DNA from: Streptomyces sp. ISL-87
GTDB lineage: Bacteria > Actinomycetota > Actinomycetes > Streptomycetales > Streptomycetaceae
DNA length: 33,179 nucleotides
Assembly (NCBI RefSeq): GCF_018614095.1
Contig: NZ_JAGGOY010000105.1
Location: 1-33,179 of the forward strand
Direction: 5' to 3'
Made by a program: the position numbers and the translations under genes. Below the pieces are notes generated by a model that had not been told where the DNA came from, did no database searches, and worked only from the letters and a program-made list of their open reading frames with translations. Shown here piece after piece: positions 9,281-16,682 of the stretch (positions are counted from its first letter, which is position 1; each line of letters begins with the position of its first letter).

Positions 9281-9445
9281 TCATGGCGGCGTCGCGAGGT
9301 CCGGGAGCGCCTGTTCGGTCCACACGGTATTGCTCTTCGGGGCGCTCCGGGTGCCCCAGCGGTCATGAGCTGCATGACGATGAACAGCCCGCGGCCGTCC
9401 CTCGTCGGTGGGTGTGGCCTGGCGATGTGGGGGTGGCTACGCAGG
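9281..9445 (-). pseudogene. HATPase (anti-sigma factor-like) C-terminal relic
   Basis: The minus strand reads …HPPTRDGRGLFIVMQLMT and then, one base out of frame, WGTRSAPKSNTVWTEQALP and a TGA at 9281-9283. Together these are the G-box and final strand of a small Streptomyces HATPase (RsbW-like anti-sigma or regulatory ATPase). One base is missing near 9358-9362. The upstream two thirds, including the N-box, are absent and replaced by unrelated sequence above about 9445. It sits 158 bases from the start of the SpoIIE phosphatase, in the same orientation. Confidence 0.65.
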
Positions 9446-9604
9446 TCACAAGTAGGAACGGTTGTCGACGCGTTCTGAGAAGGACCAGGAGCCGACAGCC
9501 CTCAAGATGCTGGTGAGAAGTGAGAACAGCGGGAGCCCCTGTCTCGCGGTCTGGGCTTCGGGTTCTTGGACTGCCGGGGACTGTCCATCAGGGATGATCC
9601 CCTC

Positions 9605-9800
9605 ATGGACAGAGTTGTTGATCTTGACGAGGTGGCTGTCGTGCTGGATGAGCGGGCTGTGGGCTGGACGTCGGCCGGCCTGGAAGCTGGCCGGGCGACC
9701 TGGAGAGATGCGGAGGCGTCGTGGCCTCAGCCACTGGAGACCGACAGGGCTCGGGTTCATGATCCGGACTCGGTCGGCGTGGTCATATCCGGTCCGGTGG
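9605..9800 (+). pseudogene. Hypothetical protein, C-terminally cut by istB relic
   Basis: An ATG at 9605 opens a frame with coding-like composition (MDRVVDLDEVAVVLDERAVG…DPDSVGVVISGPVEA). After about 65 codons the sequence becomes the antisense of an istB gene, so the 3' end was probably lost on insertion or deletion. The family is unknown to me. No strong ribosome site precedes the ATG. The 9446-9604 stretch holds no recognisable gene. Confidence 0.4.
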
Positions 9801-10299
9801 AGGCCGCGCTGTCGGGGCGCGGGCACGGGCGGCGGCGAGGCGGTAGGAGTCGGTGCCGGTCTCGATGATGTTGCCGCCGAAGGTGAGGCCGTCGACGATG
9901 GCCGCGCAGAGGCGGGGATCCGTGAACGTCTTGGTCCAGCCGGAGAACGACTCATTCGAGCGATGTCGACGCTGTTCTTCTTCTCGCGTTCGGTCAGGAC
10001 CTGGAAGAGGAGTTTTCTGCGCCGCGGCGGTCTAGCTCCATGTAGCCGAGCTCGTCGATGGACAAAGGCTCGACGCGGCCGTAGCGGGCGATGGTCTTGG
10101 TCAGCTGCTCCTCGTCGGCAGCCTCGACGAGCTCGTTGACCAGCTTGGTCGCCAGGACGTACTTGACCCGGCAACCGGCCATCGCGGCCTCGGTGCCGAG
10201 AGCGATCAGCAGGTGGGACTTACCGGTGCCGGATTCGCCGATCAGGCAGAGGGGTAGGCCATCTTGTCCCGCGTGGCACCGAGGATCGGGTGCGCTCAC
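9783..10299 (-). pseudogene. istB: IstB-like ATPase of an IS21-family element, decayed
   Basis: IstB is the AAA+ helper ATPase of IS21 transposition. The minus strand shows Walker A (LIGESGTGKSHLL), the stretch KYVLATKLVNELVEAADE and Walker B (LSIDELGYMELDRRG). After frame changes come LLFQVLTERE, ESFSGWTKTFTDPRLCAAI and FGGNIIETGTDSYRLAAARAR. Two extra bases in an A-run (10013-10016 on the plus strand) and a loss near 9956-9964 break the frame. The N-terminal domain is missing: homology starts at about 10299, directly against the stop codon of the next gene. No istA is present, so the element is dead. Confidence 0.8.
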
Positions 10300-10949
10300 A
10301 CGGCGGACCGGACCTTGATCGCGTGGCCGAGCGCGGTCTGCTCCTCGTCGGGAAGGCGACGCTCGGCGTGAAGCATCCGCAGGGCGGTGGTGATGCGTTC
10401 CTCATCCTCGGGTGTGCCAAGGCTGCCCATGTACGGGGGCAGCAGCAGGCTCAGGGCTTCGAGGTCCGTGCGTGCGCAGAGCTTGGTGAGGAGTTCTCCG
10501 ACCGGGTCTTCGTGCTGCAGTGGTGCGACCGGGCCAGTGGCACGCAATCCTGCGGCGATGCGGTAGCGGAGCCATTGGTTGTGGGGGCCGGGTGGGACGT
10601 CGTCGATGTGCTTGGCCGCCGACTCGAAGTGTTCGCGGGCCTGCTCGATCTGGCCCAGGTCGCGGTGGGCTCGGGCCATGTTGCCGTGAAGTGAGGCGTA
10701 GAAGCCGCGGACACGGTCGTCGCCGACCTTGTCGGCCCGGTTCAGGCACTCCTGGTTCCAGTGCAGGGTCTCGTGCGGGGTGGGCTGGTGCCGGGCGAGG
10801 TAGTGCGTGGCGATGCAGGCGTCGTAGTCGTCCTCAGCCGCTTCCCACGCTTGGAGGAACAGGACCCGGGCTCGGGCATCTCGTCCCTCGGTCTCGGCCT
10901 GCATACCCTGCACGCACAACTGCACGACGGTGTTCTCGGGGTCGGTCAT
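10296..10949 (-). CDS. Helical-repeat (TPR-like) protein
   Basis: A 217-residue, all-helical, cytoplasmic protein (MTDPENTVVQLCVQGMQAE…ERRLPDEEQTALGHAIKVRSAV). Helix pairs with small residues at regular positions (ARARVLFLQAWEAAEDDYDA, ARAHRDLGQIEQAREHFESA) indicate TPR-like repeats. The ATG at 10949 is preceded by AGGAGAACC, a good ribosome site. It lies 40 bases downstream of the MerR/clamp relic, a gene pair I recognise from Streptomyces genomes, so its original role is probably linked to that regulator. The stop codon touches the istB relic, so the last few codons may have been altered. Function unknown. Confidence 0.7.
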   Translation of the reverse strand: MTDPENTVVQLCVQGMQAETEGRDARARVLFLQAWEAAEDDYDACIATHYLARHQPTPHETLHWNQECLNRADKVGDDRVRGFYASLHGNMARAHRDLGQIEQAREHFESAAKHIDDVPPGPHNQWLRYRIAAGLRATGPVAPLQHEDPVGELLTKLCARTDLEALSLLLPPYMGSLGTPEDEERITTALRMLHAERRLPDEEQTALGHAIKVRSAV

Positions 10950-10989
10950 GGTTCTCCTGAGGTGATGAGAGTGCGGCGTTGAGGCAGGA

Positions 10990-11513
10990 TCAGCTGGTGG
11001 TGTTGAGGGCGACTGGCATGACCAGGGTGGTGAAGCTGCCCTGGTCCGCGGAACGCACCACGACAGGTCGGTCTGCCGCGGAGATCTCCAGCAGAACATC
11101 GGGCCCGACGCTGGCCTCCAGAGCGGGAGCCAGGACGGCAGGGTCGAAGCCGATCCACTGGGGCAAGTCGGAGTGATCGGGAAGCGAGATGGCCATCTCG
11201 TCGCCGGCGAAGCGCAGAGCGATGCGGGACGTGTCGCCGTGGCTGTTGACCGCGTCGCGCAGCGCGCCAGGCGATCCACGATCACACGGTATTCGGGCGG
11301 GGCCGGAGCCGAGAGCATCTCGCGGTAGGCCGGGAACTCGTCATCGACCGGCACCAGGACCCGGGACGGGCTGTAGAAGCGGTATCCAGTCGCCCCGCCA
11401 ACCCACGTCGGCCGCAGAACGCGGCAGTCGTCGTAGATGCGCAGGGCGCTCGGAGCGAGACCGACTCGCCGCGCGAAGGCGCTGATGCCCAGTAGTTCCG
11501 TGGTGCCGTCCAT
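10990..11513 (-). pseudogene. MerR-type regulator with beta-clamp-like C-terminus, broken
   Basis: From ATG 11513 the frame encodes a MerR helix-turn-helix (LLGISAFARRVGLAPSALRIYDD…GYRFYSP) that passes abruptly to a DNA-clamp-like domain (RVLVPVDDEFPAYREML). After a one-base deletion near 11264-11268 it continues as ALRDAVNSHGDTSRIALRF…VVVRSADQGSFTTLVMPVAL to a TGA at 10990. Restoring GG for G in CTGGCGCGCTG reopens the frame. The helical middle of MerR and the first clamp domains are deleted between YRFYSP and RVLVPVDD. MerR-clamp fusions are a Streptomyces-type regulator of unknown ligand; this copy cannot be functional. Confidence 0.65.
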
Positions 11514-11547
11514 GGACCCGATTGTCGACGTTCATCCAACTTGAAGG

Positions 11548-11705
11548 TCAACTCGTACCCCGCGCCCGCCCATTGCCCGAAAGCACCTCTCGGCCATCGC
11601 GCTCGGGCCCGTCGAGCACTACGGCCACCTCAGCCAGCGGCAGTCCGGCTTCTCGCAGACTGCGCAAGAGAACGGCACGGGCCTCCTGCGCACAAGCGAA
11701 GAGAA
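11548..11705 (-). pseudogene. Fragment of a MerR regulator helical region
   Basis: The minus frame ending at the TGA 11548-11550 contains EARAVLLRSLREAGLPLAEV followed by AVVLDGPERDGREVL, the dimerisation-helix region that normally follows the MerR helix-turn-helix. This is the very part missing from the relic at 10990-11513, but it lies upstream of it rather than inside. A rearrangement or a second decayed copy would explain it. There is no start and no N-terminal domain. 11706-12020 shows nothing recognisable. Confidence 0.5.
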
Positions 11706-12020
11706 CCACCGGACTCCGGCACGGCGGACAAGCCACTAGCTCCCGCTGGCCCGGCTGATAGTGACAAGCCCGAGGACACCAGCGCCAGCGCGTTTCGCGC
11801 CGCCCCCTGAAGCCATCGGCTACGCATGCGTTCCACAGCACCACCTGGCACGGGAGTTCTTCAGCGTCAATCCCCGAAGGATTTCGGGAGCCGACGGCCT
11901 GAGCGTCACGTAATTCCCCACGCAGGGGCGTCGTCGGCGAGGCGCGGTGCCGGGCGGCAGGGTGCCATGACGCTGGTCGTCTGCCTGCGGAACGAGCAGA
12001 GGGCCGAGAGCTCGCCAGGC

Positions 12021-12155
12021 TCAATGGAAGTCGCTGTCCGCGTAGAGGAGCTCGGCGTGCGGCCAGACGGTGGCCGTGAGGCCGGTCCGGCCCGTGCAGA
12101 CGCGCTGCGCGGCGTCCGGGGCAGCCCCGCCCTCGGGAGCGATCAGGGCCTGGAG
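12021..12155 (-). pseudogene. Short coding-like fragment, unknown
   Basis: Between two stop codons the minus strand reads LQALIAPEGGAAPDAAQRVC…GLTATVWPHAELLYADSDFH with strong G/C third-base bias. The end, xxxxAELLYADSDF, resembles the strand-loop of PIN-domain (VapC-like) nucleases where an Asp pair binds metal, but the match is short. I treat it as an unidentified gene end. Confidence 0.2.
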
Positions 12156-12270
12156 CCTGGCTCATTGTCATGGGCGGCTCAGAAGGAGGCACTCACCTAA
12201 GCGACTGAGCCTGAACGTGACGAGGGAGGACCTCTCGTGGTTTGGGGGTGGGCCATGAGACTGTCTGGTT

Positions 12271-12687
12271 GTGTCAGAGGCGATGAGTGGGTTGCAGGCG
12301 GCCTTGGCTGAGGCTTCGTCTCCTTCGTGGTCGCAATGTGTCCGTGCCGGGCGTGATCTCGCTTCCTTCGCTGATGTTCCTGAGGCTGCGGACGCGTTGG
12401 TGGGTCTGCTGCTGGACTCCGCGGACACGGCGGTGACTCGGCAGACGGCAGAGGCTCTGGCCCGGGTGGGGACGGTGGCTGCCGTGAGGCTGATCGCTCT
12501 GGCGGTTGCCGAGGCTGGCGACAGCCATGCCGACTGGATGCAGACCGGGGTGCATGACGCCCTCGCGGGACGGGACAGTGAGCCGGACATCGCAGTAGTC
12601 TGCGGACAACTCGTCCGGGACCCGGAAGCAGCTGCCCGTCGGGGAGCCGCGGAGATTTTGGCGTGGACAGAGGACGCAAGGCGCTGA
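12271..12687 (+). CDS. HEAT-repeat-like conserved protein
   Basis: A 138-residue all-alpha protein of a Streptomyces hypothetical family. Paired helices with Ala/Leu spacing (ADALVGLLLDSADTAVTRQTAEALARVG; DPEAAARRGAAEILAWT) look like HEAT or Armadillo repeats, which bind other proteins. There is no signal or membrane segment. The start is uncertain: GTG 12271 (VSEAMSGL) or ATG 12283 (MSGLQAAL); neither has a convincing ribosome site. It is flanked on both sides by decayed DNA and an IS fragment, with no operon partner. Confidence 0.65.
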   Translation: MSEAMSGLQAALAEASSPSWSQCVRAGRDLASFADVPEAADALVGLLLDSADTAVTRQTAEALARVGTVAAVRLIALAVAEAGDSHADWMQTGVHDALAGRDSEPDIAVVCGQLVRDPEAAARRGAAEILAWTEDARR

Positions 12688-12714
12688 TGTGAGTCGAACT
12701 GCCTGTGGGCTGGT

Positions 12715-12901
12715 TCAGGCGGCGGTCACTCGAGGGGTGCGGGGTTCGTAGAAGGTGCCGTCGCGGAGCATGGCGAAGTGGACGCTGAATGTCCACGAAT
12801 GCCCGTCGGCCAGACCGCGTTGCCGGGACTTCCGCCACCAGTCTCCTGCCGAGGCGGAGTGCGGTCAGCTTGTCTATGGGCCAGTTCGAGGCGTCGTTCA
12901 T
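12715..12901 (-). pseudogene. Small unidentified gene with one frameshift
   Basis: From ATG 12901 the minus strand reads MNDASNWPIDKLTALRLGR and, one base out of frame, WWRKSRQRGLADGHSWTF followed by SVHFAMLRDGTFYEP to a TGA at 12715. Both halves have coding-like codon use, and a single-base change near 12843-12850 joins them into about 62 residues. It follows directly on the IS5-type transposase fragment in the same frame, so it may be an IS passenger or a cut host gene. Function unknown. Confidence 0.35.
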
Positions 12902-13243
12902 GAGGCCTTTGTCCTCGCGTCGGTCCTGGGAGATCTTCTTCTGGACGGTCCTGCGGGTCATGAGGGTGATGGCAGCCCAGGTGATCAGGGCTTCGGAATG
13001 CTGGGCGAGCCGTTCGTAGTCGCGCGCATGGCGGCGGGCGTGCATGAGCCACGCCAGAGCCGTTCCACGACCACGCCGCGGCAGGACGACGAAGCCGGAG
13101 GCATCCTTGGGGCGGCTGACGGTCTTGATCGTGAGCCGGAGGTGCCGTTTGGCCCAGTGGACGAGCTGTCCGGCGTAGGCGGAGTGGGCCCAGATGATGG
13201 TGATTTCCGAGTGTATGAGTCGGAGGCGGAAGAGCACTTCGCG
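12902..13243 (-). pseudogene. IS5-type DDE transposase, C-terminal fragment
   Basis: The fragment starts at LLFRLRLIHSEITIIWAHSA and passes through GQLVHWAKRHLRLTIKTVSR, PKDASGFVVLPRR and MHARRHARDYERL to QHSEALITWAAITLMTRR. This is the C-terminal half of an IS5-family transposase. The normal WxVERT motif, which carries the catalytic Glu, reads RGRGTALAW instead, best explained by three nearby single-base losses, so the catalytic Glu is gone. The N-terminal half is absent; homology stops at about 13243, six bases before the next gene's ATG. No terminal inverted repeat is visible. Confidence 0.75.
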
Positions 13244-13248
13244 CGATC

Positions 13249-13496
13249 ATGGCACGCCCAAACGACGATGCCTACCTGTGGCTGATCGCCGACGGCGGTG
13301 GCCTCAAAGGCCTGGACGGAGCCGTCCCCGAAGAGTTCACCGAGAACACGGCGTGCGGCAGGTTCTGCGCGTCGTGCGGACAGCTCAGCGACAAGTACCG
13401 CCAGGTGAACGGGCTGCCCCTCCCCGCGCCTTGCCGGTCATCCCCGAACAGCCGCTGCTGGCCCACCTGCGCCAGAACACGGCCGCCGTCCGATGA
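13249..13496 (+). pseudogene. Cys-rich small protein, one frameshift, upstream of ACP
   Basis: ATG 13249 opens a frame with clean codon bias (MARPNDDAYLWLIADGGGLK…TACGRFCASCGQLSDKYRQV). After LPLPAP it must shift by one base (near 13429-13432) to read LPVIPEQPLLAHLRQNTAAVR, ending at TGA 13494. Adding one C restores about 83 residues. The CxxxCxxC cluster suggests metal binding or a redox site. The stop overlaps an ATG and sits 12 bases before the ACP start, so it belongs to the ACP-FabV operon. IS5 debris lies directly upstream, so its promoter may be lost. Family not recognised. Confidence 0.5.
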
Positions 13497-13507
13497 GGAG
13501 GCAGGAG

Positions 13508-13776
13508 ATGTCAATGCTGAAGCCCACAAGGACTGAGCGCATTCTGGGTGACGCGCTGTCACGAACGGTTGACGGGCCCGTGGATACCATCCGTGATGAC
13601 GGACGGCTGGAGCAGGGCTTCGGCGTCGACAGCCTGGCCCTGGCCGAGCTGGTGACCAACCTCGAAGAGAGCTGCCCGTCGTCATCCCGGACGAGGAGAC
13701 CGGCCGCCTGCGCACGATCGCGGACATGCGCGCTCTCCTCGTCCGCCTCGTACCGGACGGAACGGATATCTCGTGA
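13508..13776 (+). pseudogene. Acyl carrier protein, one frameshift
   Basis: ACPs carry acyl chains on a 4'-phosphopantetheine arm. From ATG 13508 (AGGAGG five bases upstream) the protein starts MSMLKPTRTERILGDALSRT and has the modification site GVDSLALAELV, with the Ser near residue 41. After VTNLEE the frame must shift: GAAGAGAGCTG at 13664-13674 lacks one G from GAAGAGGAGCTG. It then reads ELPVVIPDEETGRLRTIADM and ALLVRLVPDGTDIS to the TGA at 13774. Repaired length is about 89 residues, normal for an ACP. That stop overlaps the FabV start as GTGA. As read, the protein is truncated and non-functional; a sequencing error is possible. Confidence 0.7.
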
Positions 13777-14972
13777 GCCTTCGCCAGATCGAGCCCAAGC
13801 AGCGCGGGTTCCTGGTTGTCAACTCCCACCCCGAAGGCGCCGCACAGACCGTGCACCGAATGTGGGACGGCATCCCGGCCCGCTCTGGCGGCCGCCGTCC
13901 GGTCGCGCTGATCCTCGGGCATTCCGCCGGCTACGGGCTCGCCACGCTCCTGGCCGGCCTGCGCCAGCACGGCATCCGCGGCATCGGCGTCGCCTTCGAG
14001 GCCGCCGACACAGGACGCCGCACCGCGACCGCCGGCTGGTACCGCACCGAGGCCACCGCCCAGCTCGCCGCCGCGGCCGACCACGACATCCGGTTCGTGA
14101 ACACCGACGCCTTCTCCGCCGATGCCAAGACCGAAATCGCGGACCTGCTGGAGCAGCACTACGGGCAGGTCGACTACCTCGTCTACAGCCTTGCCGCACC
14201 CCGCCGCACCGACCCGGCCACCGGCATCGTCCACCACTCGGTGATCAAACCGCTCGGCGCCCCCTACGAGGCGCCGGCACTGGACTTCTCCGGAACCGAC
14301 CCGCAGGTGTCCCGGGCCCGGATCGAGGCCGGCACCGAAGACGAGGCGCGGGCGACGGTCGCGGTGATGGGCGGCGACGACTGGCACCTGTGGGTACGCG
14401 CCCTGGCCGCCCGCCAGCTCCTCGCGGACGGGTTCACCACCGTGGCCCTGACTTATGTCGGATCGGAGGTCACTGCGCCGGTGTATCGGCAGGGCACCAT
14501 CGGCGCGGCCAAGGAACACTTGGAGCAGACCGCTCACGACCTGAACAGCTCCACCCTGCTCAAGGAGAAGGACGGCCGCGCCTTCACCGTCGTGGCCGGC
14601 GCGGCGGTCACGCAGGCTTCCAGTGCGATCCCCTCCATCGCCCTCTACACCGCCTTCCTCCGCACCGTCCTGGGCGAGGCCGGCTTCCGCACCACCACCG
14701 AGCAGGCCATCGATCTGTGGGACCAGCTGGAGGGCCGCACCCCGCTGGTCCTGGACGAGGCGGGCCGGATCCGGCTGGACGGCTGGGAACTCGACGACCA
14801 GGTCCAAGACCGCGTCCGGAGGCTGTGGGCGGACCCTGAGCGCGGCCTCGAAGAAGCCCGGTCCGGCGCAGACTGGTTCATGAGCCAGGTCCAGGAGTTG
14901 TACGGCTGGGGTGTCGACGGCACGGTCTACGGCCAGCCGGTCGAGACCGACGTGCCCTGGCCTCGGCGGTAG
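13773..14972 (+). CDS. fabV: FabV/TER-type trans-2-enoyl reductase
   Basis: A complete 399-residue NADH-dependent enoyl-ACP/enoyl-CoA reductase, the last step of a fatty acid elongation cycle. The N-terminus carries the family motif VVNSHPEGAAQTVHRMW, then the Rossmann segment ALILGHSAGYGLATLLAGL, YLVYSLAAPRRTDP, and the catalytic pair Tyr-x8-Lys in YRQGTIGAAK. Length equals bacterial FabV/TER (about 400), with no gaps. The GTG at 13773 overlaps the ACP stop by four bases, so translation is coupled. Streptomyces normally use an FabI-type reductase for housekeeping, so a FabV with its own ACP suggests a dedicated acyl product or bypass of FabI inhibition; this is inference. Confidence 0.9.
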   Translation: MSLRQIEPKQRGFLVVNSHPEGAAQTVHRMWDGIPARSGGRRPVALILGHSAGYGLATLLAGLRQHGIRGIGVAFEAADTGRRTATAGWYRTEATAQLAAAADHDIRFVNTDAFSADAKTEIADLLEQHYGQVDYLVYSLAAPRRTDPATGIVHHSVIKPLGAPYEAPALDFSGTDPQVSRARIEAGTEDEARATVAVMGGDDWHLWVRALAARQLLADGFTTVALTYVGSEVTAPVYRQGTIGAAKEHLEQTAHDLNSSTLLKEKDGRAFTVVAGAAVTQASSAIPSIALYTAFLRTVLGEAGFRTTTEQAIDLWDQLEGRTPLVLDEAGRIRLDGWELDDQVQDRVRRLWADPERGLEEARSGADWFMSQVQELYGWGVDGTVYGQPVETDVPWPRR

Positions 14973-15082
14973 CCCGGCGATCACGCTTGCGCGGGCGGGT
15001 CCGCGCTCGGCTGTCGCAGCCGAACGCAGACCTCCTCGCGTCCCGCGCCCGGACCGGTGCAGATCAGTTGACCTGCGACGAC

Positions 15083-15168
15083 CAGATCAGTTGAGACGCA
15101 TGGCTGCGAGAAATCTCAGACGATCTCGTCCCGGACGCATGGATGCTGGCTGTTGTCTCAACGATCTG
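15083..15168. repeat. 86-bp inverted-repeat element, MITE-like
   Basis: The ends CAGATCAGTTGAGAC (15083-15097) and GTCTCAACGATCTG (15155-15168) are inverted copies differing by one inserted base. CAGATCAGTTGA also occurs once more just upstream (15060-15071). The inside has no reading frame of note. It lies between fabV and the gene at 15213 and looks like a miniature transposable element or IS end pair. Confidence 0.5.
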
Positions 15169-15212
15169 ATTCGGTGCAGCCGGACTTGCGTGCTCCGCTA
15201 CTCTCGGCCGGT

Positions 15213-15689
15213 ATGACAAGCCCTGACCTCGCGCCCAAGTCGCGCTTTCTCGTCCTGCACGACTACGGAATGGGCGGCGCACGGTGGTGGGTGCACGCGA
15301 GATCGGCCCGAGAGGTCCTTGAGGCCTTCGCGGAAGTGGAGGTGGTCGACAGTCCAGATGTCATCGAGCGGGCTGACGAGGACCTGGCCGAAGTCGACAT
15401 CGACGAGCTGACCATGCCTCCGGGCCTGGACGGCCTGCGGGCCAAGCGCGACGCACAGCGCGGTCGCCCCGGATTCGGCGCACTCGCGGACAGGAGCATC
15501 GTGCACCTTCAGCGCCGCTGGGACGGCGACGGCGATGAACCAGCGACCTACCTTATGGAGGTCGGCTCCGACGGCCGCAGGTTGCGCCAGGTAGAACTGG
15601 CCGACGACGGAACTGCGCTCAAGAGCAGCCCTGACGACTGGCCGTTCAATCCGCCGGTTGCGCCTCGTGGCGCACTCCTGTGCCACTGA
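15213..15689 (+). CDS. Conserved hypothetical protein, altered C-terminus
   Basis: 158 residues (MTSPDLAPKSRFLVLHDYGM… then WVHARSAREVLEAFAEVEVV …). It belongs to a common Streptomyces family of unknown function with the stretch MPPGLDGLRAKRDAQRGRPG followed by FGALADRSIVHLQRRWD, and a TYLMEVGSDGRRLRQVEL strand. Homology runs to WPFNPPV; members known to me continue for some 30 residues, but here the end is APRGALLCH and a stop inside IS-like repeats, so the C-terminus appears replaced. TACTCT (15199-15204) sits nine bases before the ATG without a ribosome site, suggesting a leaderless mRNA. Cytosolic. Confidence 0.6.
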   Translation: MTSPDLAPKSRFLVLHDYGMGGARWWVHARSAREVLEAFAEVEVVDSPDVIERADEDLAEVDIDELTMPPGLDGLRAKRDAQRGRPGFGALADRSIVHLQRRWDGDGDEPATYLMEVGSDGRRLRQVELADDGTALKSSPDDWPFNPPVAPRGALLCH

Positions 15690-15750
15690 ACCTTGAGCGT
15701 CTGCCAGCGAAACTTGATGGATGCGAGTCCGTGTCAGTGAAGCTTGAGCG
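15682..15750. mobile_element. Solo IS end with three 18-bp direct repeats
   Basis: Three related 18-mers occur at 15682-15699 (GCCACTGAACCTTGAGCG), 15703-15720 (GCCAGCGAAACTTGATGG) and 15733-15750 (GTCAGTGAAGCTTGAGCG). Several direct repeats at the tip, beginning near a TGT, are typical of IS21-family ends, where IstA binds. No transposase is adjacent. It marks the point where the upstream gene loses its normal C-terminus. 15751-15967 has no recognisable gene. Confidence 0.45.
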
Positions 15751-15967
15751 GCCCGAACGGCAGGTTCGCTACGAGGCGGTGGGATGAGACACGCGGACCG
15801 CCGTTGGCAGGCTAAAGCGCGTCTCTCAGGATGTGCCACCATGACCGAGCACCACTCACCACGTGGCTGCCCGGCGGCAGACCGGCGTGCCGCCGCGCAT
15901 GTTCGCCGCGGCGGCGGGTACGACCCCTCCCGTACGGGGAGTCGCGGAAGCGGCCGAGGAGCGAGGG

Positions 15968-16348
15968 GTGTCGGAAGTGATTCGAAAGCTGCAGGCGGTC
16001 GCGCTGGACTGCGCCGATCCGTTACGGCTCGCGGAGTTCTACGCGGGTCTGCTCGGTGGCCGGGTGGTCGCGGACCCGGAGGATCCCGACTGGGTCGAGG
16101 TGCACGGGTTCGAGGGAACGCCGCTGGCCTGCCAGCGGGAGGGCTACCAGCCGCCCGAATGGCCCGGCCAGCAGCGCCCGCAGCAGCTCCACCTGGACTT
16201 CGACGTGGACGACCTCGACGGGGAGGAGAAGCGGGCGCTCACCCTTGGCGCGACCGTGCTGGAGCGGACGGACCAGCTCCGCCCGGAGGCCAACTGGCGG
16301 GTCTACGCGGACCCGGCCGGCCATCCATTCTGCCTCTGCCTCCACTGA
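15968..16348 (+). CDS. VOC-family (glyoxalase-like) protein
   Basis: A 126-residue vicinal oxygen chelate protein with paired beta-alpha-beta-beta-beta modules. VALDCADPLRLAEFYAGLLGG is the first module with helix. HLDFDVDDLDGEEKRALTLG, then ATVLER and WRVYADPAGHPFCLCLH, is the second, ending in the typical D-P-x-G-x-P-F-C signature. Members bind metals or small toxins, or catalyse lyase and dioxygenase reactions; the substrate cannot be read from sequence. The GTG at 15968 has GAGGAG about six bases upstream. Complete, cytosolic, apparently monocistronic. Confidence 0.85.
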   Translation: MSEVIRKLQAVALDCADPLRLAEFYAGLLGGRVVADPEDPDWVEVHGFEGTPLACQREGYQPPEWPGQQRPQQLHLDFDVDDLDGEEKRALTLGATVLERTDQLRPEANWRVYADPAGHPFCLCLH

Positions 16349-16589
16349 GTCCACCGGGCCCACCGGGCCCACCGCAGCCACTGAGGCGGCAATCACTGGC
16401 CCGCGGGTCAACCGGGTCGTGGTGGATGTGGTCCCGACGACCGTCACTCCTGCGGCACTGGCCCGGCTGGGAGGTCACCTCGGCGATGGGCGACAGGGTC
16501 AAGGTGCGCAGGGCGGCCGCCCCGATCACCAAGTCCGAGATCACCGCGTGCGTGACGGGTACGCCGAGGTTCACCGGTTCTGTCCGTAG

Positions 16590-16682
16590 CACCCGACCGC
16601 CGACCCCGAGGGCAACAAGAGGTCCGGCCCCCAGGCGGACCCGATGGACTGGCTGCTCCAGCATTGGGACGATGTGCCATGA
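16590..16682 (+). pseudogene. C-terminal remnant coupled to next gene
   Basis: After an in-frame TAG at 16587 the frame reads HPTADPEGNKRSGPQADPMD, then WLLQHWDDVP and TGA, overlapping the next gene's ATG as ATGA. The DPEGN motif recalls the end of a VOC-type domain, but the match is too short to name. The upstream part (about 16400-16586) has mixed frames with no clear protein. The four-base overlap shows the lost gene and 16679-16912 were translationally coupled. Confidence 0.3.

Noticed and set aside
13660..13680. Programmed frameshift in the ACP gene
   Set aside because: GAAGAGAGCTG is not a slippery heptamer and the defect is fully explained by one missing G.
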